Source: an uncultured bacterium (GTDB taxonomy: Bacteria > Oederibacteriota > PGYV01 > CAILUR01). From it: a stretch of 5,381 bases of DNA. The position numbers and the translations under genes were made by a program. Location: contig CAILUR010000085.1 of the NCBI GenBank assembly GCA_903837445.1, positions 1-5,381 on the forward strand, given 5' to 3'. The notes under the pieces were generated by a model that saw only the letters and a program-made list of their open reading frames with translations, had not been told where the DNA came from and made no database searches. Positions 1 through 5,381 of this stretch are shown here, piece after piece (position 1 is the first letter of the stretch; each line of letters opens with the position of its first letter).

Positions 1-38
1 AATATAAGTTTTTCTCTCAGATCGATTTCGTTTGTCAT
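1..38 (-). CDS. Start of an unidentified downstream gene, 3' partial
   Basis: An ATG at 36-38 opens a frame reading MTNEIDLREKLI before the left edge cuts it. It begins four bases after the TAA of the deacetylase gene, and a strong Shine-Dalgarno sequence lies inside the end of that gene. The polar start shows no signal peptide or membrane segment so far, so a cytoplasmic protein is possible. Twelve codons are too few to identify a family. The evidence is position, Shine-Dalgarno sequence and an open frame; the Shine-Dalgarno spacing is longer than ideal. Confidence 0.6.
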   Translation of the reverse strand, partial: MTNEIDLREKLI

Positions 39-42
39 AGGT

Positions 43-1242
43 TTATTCTTTGCCCTCCTCTAAAGTATTGTTTGTTTCTCCTTCCAACAGGTTCATTTTT
101 GTAGGCCTGCCTATAACAAAAAGCCAGGAATATTCATATTTGCCGCCAGTTTTTCCCTCAGCACACACTTTGCCCACATGTGTCCCCTTGACAAGATTAT
201 TTTCATAATAATATGTTAACATTTTAGTTGTGGGATTGTATACGGATTTTTCCAAGTCCACGCTTCCCATTTGAAAATGAATAGTGGCAGTGTTAAGCAA
301 AGAATCATCCAAAATTTCCGCCTTTAATTCCGGAGTCCTGTCGTTTATCACATCCCCATCATCTGGATAAAGTCCAGTCACTTTGATAGGTTTGGAATTA
401 AAAATTTCGGCAAATTTTTCCATACTGCCTGTCCCATATACCATTGTTCGCTTGAAAGAATATCTGTTTACTTCTTCAGTATCAAAAGAAGGCACCACGC
501 TGAAAGCCGCCTCATACCCTGCTTCCTTTATCACATGCTCCACTATTTTAGAATAAGTCCCATAAGGATAGGCAAAAGTATTTATAGTAGTCCCTGTGTA
601 GTCTTCCAGATATGCCTTAGGTTCTATTATTTCGCTTCTGAGCCATGTCAGATATTCCGCATCAGTCATAATGACATTGCCTTTTGGCCTGATTTCCCCT
701 TTATTTATTATCTTAAAATCTTTAATTTTACTTGTCAATATGGGATGAGTATTGGAGTGACAACCGAACTCCCACCCCTCCGCTACCAGTTTTCTTGTCT
801 CTTCTTTGGAAAGCGCACTTTTACCACCTGGACAAAAGTTTTTATAAAGATACACCACGCCCGTGTATCCAAATTTTTTCATTATGGGCAGCATTTTTGA
901 ATAAATGCTCTCATACCCATCATCAATAGTAATCATAACCGCCTTGTCAGGCATTTTGTCTTTTCCGTTTATCCAATCAAGGAACTTCGCCATATTAATA
1001 ACTGTATAGTTATTATCTTTTAGCCACTGCATTTGTGTTTCAAAAAGTTTGGGGGCTATGGCATAAATATCTTTTGTGCCTTTGTCTTTGCGCATAACGA
1101 AACGATGATAGCACAGAATATTTACCACCTTTTCTTCGCCAGTTTTTAAAACACCGCTTCCGAAAGGAGTTGTTTTAAAGTCCTGTGCGTAAAGTGTTGT
1201 AATAAATCCAAATACAAAAACTAATAAAAATATTTTTTTCAA
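43..1242 (-). CDS. Secreted polysaccharide deacetylase (NodB/CE4) with C-terminal Ig-like domain
   Basis: This is a predicted exported metal-dependent carbohydrate N-/O-deacetylase of 399 residues. The start is TTG at 1240-1242, directly followed by a signal peptide (MKK, hydrophobic core 4-17, probable cleavage after A19 in LYA|QD) and preceded by AAGGAG six bases upstream. LCYHRF (43-48) is the Tyr-His motif found before the NodB fold in many family members. The NodB motifs are intact: TIDDGY (105-110) gives base Asp107 and metal ligand Asp108, HSNTH (162-166) gives metal ligands His162 and His166, and FAYPYG (223-228) is motif 3. The later family motifs are less clear; KRTMV (264-268) may supply the conserved Arg. 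Residues about 286-378 look like a bacterial Ig-like sandwich (LYPDDGDVINDRTPELKAEI, then KGTHVGKVCAEG, then a W-F strand), possibly for glycan or wall attachment. The substrate (exopolysaccharide, PNAG-like glycan or peptidoglycan) cannot be decided. There is no lipobox, so it is periplasmic or secreted. Confidence 0.93.
   Translation of the reverse strand: MKKIFLLVFVFGFITTLYAQDFKTTPFGSGVLKTGEEKVVNILCYHRFVMRKDKGTKDIYAIAPKLFETQMQWLKDNNYTVINMAKFLDWINGKDKMPDKAVMITIDDGYESIYSKMLPIMKKFGYTGVVYLYKNFCPGGKSALSKEETRKLVAEGWEFGCHSNTHPILTSKIKDFKIINKGEIRPKGNVIMTDAEYLTWLRSEIIEPKAYLEDYTGTTINTFAYPYGTYSKIVEHVIKEAGYEAAFSVVPSFDTEEVNRYSFKRTMVYGTGSMEKFAEIFNSKPIKVTGLYPDDGDVINDRTPELKAEILDDSLLNTATIHFQMGSVDLEKSVYNPTTKMLTYYYENNLVKGTHVGKVCAEGKTGGKYEYSWLFVIGRPTKMNLLEGETNNTLEEGKE
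53..59 (-). promoter_or_regulatory. Shine-Dalgarno sequence inside the 3' end of the deacetylase gene
   Basis: AGGAGGG on the minus strand encodes part of the Glu-Glu-Gly end of the deacetylase and lies 14 to 15 bases before the ATG at 38. It is a near-perfect match to the anti-Shine-Dalgarno sequence and is the best support for the gene at the left edge. Its position inside the upstream gene suggests coupled translation. Confidence 0.6.
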
Positions 1243-1248
1243 ACTCGG

Positions 1249-1254
1249 CTCCTT
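1249..1254 (-). promoter_or_regulatory. Ribosome binding site fixing the TTG start of the deacetylase
   Basis: On the minus strand AAGGAG is followed by six bases and then TTG. The spacing is ideal, and the frame enters a Lys-Lys-hydrophobic signal peptide at once. No ATG or GTG lies nearby in frame, so this site decides the start. Confidence 0.85.
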
Positions 1255-1260
1255 TTTTTA

Positions 1261-1821
1261 TTACCTTTTATAACTTTTATTTTTTATCAACTGAGCGGTT
1301 TTTCCAAATACCCACCCTAACAAAAAGCCACCCACTACATCTCCGGGATAATGTCCTCCTGTATACACACAGAAAAACCCCACACAACATACAAAAAGTA
1401 CCAAAGCAGGTCTTAAGGGCTTATAGTCATCCCACAATATCACTGCCAGTGCTACTGCCATTGCCGTATGGGTAGAAGGAAATGCGTAACTATATTTTTT
1501 CATAGTGAAAAGGATATTTACCTTTTCCAGTTCTACAGGCGGTCTTCCTCTTTTAAAAAACGGTTTTAAAAATATATTACTCGCTATATTTACAGTTATA
1601 AGTGTCCACAGTGCAAAAGCAGTGTTCACCTTTTCTTTTTTTTCGCCACTCCGCCATAAAAAAACAAAAAGCCCCAGCACAACTATAATTAAAAACACAT
1701 CATTGGCTGTCCATTTCATAGCGGCAGCTAACAACTCATTATGCAGAGTGCCGTTTATAAACTTAAAAACCTTTATGTCCCACTCTCGCAACAAAGTTAA
1801 AAGGTGTTGCATATCTTTCAC
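1261..1821 (-). CDS. PAP2-family membrane phosphatase with altered motif 3
   Basis: This is an integral-membrane type 2 phosphatidic acid phosphatase-like protein of 186 residues, a normal length for small bacterial PAP2 enzymes. Motif 1, KX6RP, is K86 to R93-P94. Motif 2 is PSTH (115-118), carrying the proton-donor His118. Motif 3 keeps the nucleophile His157 and its partner Asp161 (GGHYPGD). Where the family has Ser-Arg five residues before that His, this protein has Phe150-Cys151. Membrane segments are near 41-57, 66-85, 114-130, 136-154 and 160-178. Family members dephosphorylate undecaprenyl pyrophosphate, phosphatidylglycerophosphate or lipid A; the sequence does not say which. Beside a GT-C enzyme, polyprenyl-carrier recycling is a reasonable inference. 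The start is uncertain. GTG at 1821 has AGGGG only 3 bases upstream. ATG at 1812 (three codons later) has the same element 12 bases upstream. It lies 10 bases after the large membrane gene and 18 before the deacetylase gene. Confidence 0.92.
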   Translation of the reverse strand: MKDMQHLLTLLREWDIKVFKFINGTLHNELLAAAMKWTANDVFLIIVVLGLFVFLWRSGEKKEKVNTAFALWTLITVNIASNIFLKPFFKRGRPPVELEKVNILFTMKKYSYAFPSTHTAMAVALAVILWDDYKPLRPALVLFVCCVGFFCVYTGGHYPGDVVGGFLLGWVFGKTAQLIKNKSYKR

Positions 1822-1824
1822 AAG

Positions 1825-1829
1825 CCCCT
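1825..1829 (-). promoter_or_regulatory. Probable ribosome binding site of the PAP2 gene
   Basis: AGGGG on the minus strand, between the TAA of the large membrane gene and the PAP2 start, can pair with the anti-Shine-Dalgarno sequence using one G-U wobble. It sits 3 bases before GTG (1821) and 12 before ATG (1812). Neither spacing is ideal, so the site does not settle the start. Confidence 0.5.
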
Positions 1830-1831
1830 AC

Positions 1832-4800
1832 TTATTTTATTTTATATAATTTTACTTTTTCGTTTTGATAGACTGCCGAAAAGACCGCGTCAAATTTGTC
1901 CTGCTCCGAATACATACTTCTTTCAATATTCCCTACATATAGATAAGAAATATCTTCGTTTTTTACAAACCCGGCCAAGGCAGCCGCTGGTAGACTATAT
2001 GCCATATTGGCAGTGTTATCGCGTTTTTGTATTTCATCGTTTCTACCACTCTGTTGCCCCACTTGATATTCCCAGCCGATAAAGGATGGCATTCCTGTAA
2101 ATATCGAAATTCTGGATACTCCCGAATATAGCTGTTGTCCTGGAGCTTCCAGTATAGGCTCAATAGCTGTAAAGTTTTTATTTATCCAGTTTATCGCCTG
2201 ATAGTCGTATGAATCAAAATCTCTTGTGCCCGGCCGCGGTGACAAAGTTTCCATATACTTTATGCCATCTATTCTCGGTTTTTGAGTAAATCCGTTTGAA
2301 CAAATAGCCATTTTTGTAAACCCACCGTATATCGGATAAAATATCACCGGCACCAAAAGAAATGCGAACGCCCCCACAAAAATATACTTTCCAATTTTAT
2401 TTTTCATAATAAAAAGAAAAAGTGGCGCGAAGATAACCGTAACAATAAGTAACGCCTGCAAAAGGGTATAATTTGTTTTGTTGTCTATTACTCTAAAAGC
2501 AAAGGCTACTGCAAGAAACGCCACTACCACTCCGGCAATAATCCGGGCCCCAAACTTTTCCATACCAAATACTTTTTTCATAGACCCCACAACTTTATAT
2601 AATAAGTATGGCACAGACACGGCGAGGAAAGTCCACGCCACCATATAAAATTTAAAGACTGTATTCATTCTGCCATCCGCAATAAATACCAATTCCGTCC
2701 CTAAAATTATAAACAAGGGCACCAACACACCCGTAATTGCAAAGGCTTCATTTTTATCTTTTGTATTTAGCAATGCCCAAAACAGCCCCGCTATCATTAC
2801 AAATAAAATAGCGAAAGTGGTCTGGATAAAAAGCAATATCACAAATATTGCCACAACCGCCAGTAGGATATAGGCAGGAATTGCTGTCTGTGACTTATCA
2901 AAAATTTTATCCAGCATTTTTCCTATATATTTATGCGCCTTTCCTATTTTAAATCTTCCTAGTTTTATTTTTGTCAGGCTGTCCGAAATCACAGTAGCCT
3001 TCATCCATAGATACGCAAAAATGATTATGAAGAACACTGCGAAAAATTTAAACATAGTATAAAGCGACACGCGTTCTGTTTTGGAAATAAAATTTACCAC
3101 TGTCTTGTACGGCGATACAAAGTTGGCGTGGAAAGAGTAAAATAACACATACCCCCCCACCAAAATAATAACAGCCACCACCACCGAATCAAAAAACGCG
3201 CCTGTCATATTTTTCACATTTTCAAAAACATTCTTTTTCTTTTTTTCATTATGCATCATATACCCTACCACCGCCATACACATAACAATAAACACAGCCA
3301 TTGGTGGAAAGTTCCAGGTATTAATAGCGGTCATAGCACCAAAAAGTAATGCCACCATAATGGCAGTCAACCCTATGGAGACAGGCTCTTTTCCAAAACT
3401 CAATACCACATTACTCGTTTTATTTTCTGTCTTAACTACATTATACAAAACTGCTATCAACAACACGGTAAAAGGAATTACAATATTATGGGCATGTAAA
3501 TCCCCGTATAGATAACTAAAGAAAGGCATTTCCGTTATGACAGGTGAGGGATATATCCTCGTCGGATCCCAAATAAACTGAAACGAAGTTAAGCGACCAA
3601 AAAAGTTCGCCACATTGCCTGACTCCAAAATATAAGTGTAGATCATTTCCAGGGTGTGAAAGTTTCCTGCCATTGCGAGCAAGAATCCAGCAAAAATTCC
3701 GTATTTGTATTTCCCAGTCATATTGTAGACAAGTGAGAATGCCGTAATAAAACACAGGGCAAAAAGCACAGCCAAAGATAGATTATAAGTGACCTGTGGC
3801 ATATAACCGAGCATTTTTGAAACTGTCGCCATTATGAGCTGTCCCCAATAATAATAATTAAGTGTGAAGCCTGCCATCCAAGGGTCGTGCGGAGGAAATT
3901 TAATATCATTAAATATGGCCGACAGATACGCCATCCCCATAGGCTCGCCTCCTCCGTTATAGCCCTGTCCTGAAATGTTATGAATGTCTGGTGCGTATAG
4001 TTTGATAACTATAAAGAACAAATACGCCGCAAGAAAAATCAGCTCATTTTTTATTATGTGTTTTGAATTATTTTTTATATATTCATTTACCATTTTTTTA
4101 TTTGTCCAATACCAGTATCCAGCCAAGCCCGCGAGCACTACGAAAAGTAGCCACAGATTAGCTTGGTGAAATTTCAAAAGCCCTACTGAGACCAGTATCC
4201 AGTTCACCCACGCGAAAATAAATATTCCCGTGGCTTTTGAAAGCCCATACCCCGCATCTTTAAAGTTTGTGAAAATTTTAAAATGTAATGGCATAGCAAT
4301 CAACGCCAGCAGTTGTATCGCAAGATACCAAAAAAACACCGACATAGAAGGCAGGAGGGACACTATTTTGTCCCTGAGTTGTCCCATATTCGGATTACCA
4401 TACCCCTTTTTCACTCCAAACTTTGCCTGGGTATTTTTCATCCCTTCAGCGAGAAGGACTTGTATGGCGTCTTTTGTAAGGTACTTTTCATTTTTAAAAA
4501 TATATACATGCGGGTGATCGTAAAGTTGAAAGCTCTCATCCGCTTTGTCATCTTTTATTTCAATACCAAAAAGTTTTGGATAAACCGCTTTTTCATAGGC
4601 CTTTGAATACCCAAGTTTCTCAGGGGTATGTATCATAGTGCTATAATAAAAATAATTAAGCGGATACTTGTCAGGAATTCTTTGATAAGTACCGTAGGCG
4701 CGTTTATCCGCCATCATGACATAGTCAGTGCTCGCAAGTTCATTGGAAAGCCTATCAAGTTTCCACGGTTGACTATCTGGTTCCTGATCCGGCCACTGTG

Positions 4801-5381
4801 CATTACTATACATACCAGAACTTTTTCCATCCGCAGAAACCGGGAGATCATCTCCCCACGCTTCATTTAAAATTTTTGTTTGTCTCGGAGGCATTACATC
4901 CACTTTCATAGTTGGGACATTTTTATAGAACCACCGCGAGGCCTGTATCCAGGTATGCGAGTTCGTGTACACATTCATAAAAGCAAGGCCATAGAATATC
5001 GCGCCCCCTGCCACTATCCATTTTATAGCAGTCACAATTCTTTTATTTTTTATCCATATGGACATATCATACAAAAGTTTCGCCGCCATAATAGCGAGAA
5101 ATGGTGTAAACGGAAGCATATATCTGTTAAATTTTCCAAAAGATCTGCCCACTATCAAAAAGTAAGGCACTGCCCAAGCAAGAATTATCAGCATTTCTTT
5201 ATTGATAGCTTTGCCGCGTTTTAAATTCCAGACCATGAGCCCTGCGTAAAATAAAAAAGCAAAAATAGCAAAAGCTCCGTTAGGAATTCCCATAGAATAC
5301 ACTACCAGATTATTAATAAAGAAAAGATACGGAGTGGTGTTCAAATACTGCCTGTTATATGGCACATCCGCTTCACCTGTG
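1832..5381 (-). CDS. GT-C glycosyltransferase fused to DUF2298 (Chlor_Arch_YYY) membrane protein, 5' partial
   Basis: This is a polytopic membrane protein open to the right edge; 1182 residues are visible, ending in TAA at 1832-1834. Residues are numbered from the GTG codon at 5363-5365, which I read as an internal Val because five further in-frame codons (T-G-E-A-D) continue the family sequence. Residues 1-131 carry about four membrane segments with GT-C/PMT_2 hallmarks (RQYLNTTPYL; FNRYMLPFTPFL at 79-90). Residues 132-292 form an extracytoplasmic domain ending ESFQLYDHPHVYIF. Residues 340-1177 are a full-length DUF2298 domain with many membrane segments. Its landmarks are GGGEPMG (471-477), YYYWG (504-508), GDLHAH (621-626), AINTWNFPP (680-688), RMNTVFKFY (899-907) and YLYVGNIERSMY (1141-1152). 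The family has no established biochemical function. GT-C enzymes transfer sugars from polyprenyl-phosphate donors on the outer face of the membrane, and a role in envelope glycan assembly is inferred. The GT-C catalytic acid of the first module would lie outside the window. Confidence 0.93.
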   Translation of the reverse strand, partial: TGEADVPYNRQYLNTTPYLFFINNLVVYSMGIPNGAFAIFAFLFYAGLMVWNLKRGKAINKEMLIILAWAVPYFLIVGRSFGKFNRYMLPFTPFLAIMAAKLLYDMSIWIKNKRIVTAIKWIVAGGAIFYGLAFMNVYTNSHTWIQASRWFYKNVPTMKVDVMPPRQTKILNEAWGDDLPVSADGKSSGMYSNAQWPDQEPDSQPWKLDRLSNELASTDYVMMADKRAYGTYQRIPDKYPLNYFYYSTMIHTPEKLGYSKAYEKAVYPKLFGIEIKDDKADESFQLYDHPHVYIFKNEKYLTKDAIQVLLAEGMKNTQAKFGVKKGYGNPNMGQLRDKIVSLLPSMSVFFWYLAIQLLALIAMPLHFKIFTNFKDAGYGLSKATGIFIFAWVNWILVSVGLLKFHQANLWLLFVVLAGLAGYWYWTNKKMVNEYIKNNSKHIIKNELIFLAAYLFFIVIKLYAPDIHNISGQGYNGGGEPMGMAYLSAIFNDIKFPPHDPWMAGFTLNYYYWGQLIMATVSKMLGYMPQVTYNLSLAVLFALCFITAFSLVYNMTGKYKYGIFAGFLLAMAGNFHTLEMIYTYILESGNVANFFGRLTSFQFIWDPTRIYPSPVITEMPFFSYLYGDLHAHNIVIPFTVLLIAVLYNVVKTENKTSNVVLSFGKEPVSIGLTAIMVALLFGAMTAINTWNFPPMAVFIVMCMAVVGYMMHNEKKKKNVFENVKNMTGAFFDSVVVAVIILVGGYVLFYSFHANFVSPYKTVVNFISKTERVSLYTMFKFFAVFFIIIFAYLWMKATVISDSLTKIKLGRFKIGKAHKYIGKMLDKIFDKSQTAIPAYILLAVVAIFVILLFIQTTFAILFVMIAGLFWALLNTKDKNEAFAITGVLVPLFIILGTELVFIADGRMNTVFKFYMVAWTFLAVSVPYLLYKVVGSMKKVFGMEKFGARIIAGVVVAFLAVAFAFRVIDNKTNYTLLQALLIVTVIFAPLFLFIMKNKIGKYIFVGAFAFLLVPVIFYPIYGGFTKMAICSNGFTQKPRIDGIKYMETLSPRPGTRDFDSYDYQAINWINKNFTAIEPILEAPGQQLYSGVSRISIFTGMPSFIGWEYQVGQQSGRNDEIQKRDNTANMAYSLPAAALAGFVKNEDISYLYVGNIERSMYSEQDKFDAVFSAVYQNEKVKLYKIK

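Noticed and set aside
1243..1260. Intergenic T-rich stretch as a terminator
   Set aside because: No GC-rich stem precedes it on the coding strand; the 18 bases are filled by the A-tract and the ribosome binding site.
1963..2163. Short minus-strand frame overlapping the C-terminus of the large protein, and another at 3516-3755
   Set aside because: They are out-of-frame shadows. The main frame shows conserved DUF2298 motifs across the same bases, so there is no frameshift or nested gene to explain.
3152..3158. G7 run (minus strand) in the large gene as a possible frameshift or programmed slippage site
   Set aside because: The frame and the membrane-helix pattern continue normally on both sides, so nothing suggests that slippage is used.
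4880..5224. Plus-strand open frame of 114 codons, and similar ones at 1505-1849 and 535-900
   Set aside because: They lie wholly or almost wholly antisense to well-supported family proteins, have biased composition (His/Arg/Ser/Phe-rich) typical of shadow frames, and show no recognisable domain.
5363..5365. GTG as the true start of the large membrane protein, with GGTGA just upstream
   Set aside because: The frame stays open to the window edge. The upstream codons (T-G-E-A-D) continue the GT-C family sequence before VPYNRQYLNTTPYL, and the N-terminal half of the glycosyltransferase must lie upstream, so this is an internal Val.
1..5381. CRISPR arrays, tRNA or rRNA genes, insertion sequences, inverted repeats
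   Set aside because: Nearly every base belongs to a coding frame, and I saw no repeated units, RNA-gene motifs or transposase-like frames.

Overview
The window is a gapless, same-strand (minus) gene string from an AT-rich genome (roughly 40% G+C by eye). Read in the direction of transcription, from high to low coordinates, it holds four genes. First is a very large membrane protein whose 5' end lies beyond the right edge (1832-5381). Next come a PAP2-family phosphatase (1261-1821) and a secreted NodB-type polysaccharide deacetylase with an Ig-like tail (43-1242). Last are the first twelve codons of a further gene, cut by the left edge (1-38). The gaps are 10, 18 and 4 bases, so there is no room for a promoter or terminator between genes. 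This looks like the inside of one operon. Non-ATG starts (GTG, TTG) alternate with recognisable Shine-Dalgarno sequences, and all three visible stops are TAA.

The organism looks bacterial: Shine-Dalgarno-led genes, a bacterial signal peptide and a CE4 deacetylase. The DUF2298/'Chlor_Arch_YYY' family is known mainly from Archaea, Chloroflexi and scattered other lineages. An AT-rich member fused to a GT-C glycosyltransferase suggests an uncultivated bacterial phylum rather than a model organism. I cannot place it further from this sequence alone.

The large protein has two parts. The visible N-terminal part is the end of a GT-C (PMT_2/GT39-like) glycosyltransferase with its extracytoplasmic domain. 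A complete DUF2298 domain of about 840 residues follows, with the diagnostic YYYxG motif. Reading the two parts side by side, both end in an extracytoplasmic domain with the same order of landmarks. The DUF2298 'YYY' region also has the layout of the first external loop of GT-C enzymes. I therefore propose that the protein is a tandem of two GT-C-type modules.

A working model, which is inference: the large protein transfers sugars from polyprenyl-phosphate carriers onto a surface glycan or protein. The PAP2 enzyme dephosphorylates a lipid (pyro)phosphate, perhaps recycling the carrier. The exported deacetylase trims acetyl groups from the product. Two points deserve attention: the tandem GT-C reading of DUF2298, and the loss of the normally conserved Ser-Arg pair in motif 3 of the PAP2 enzyme.
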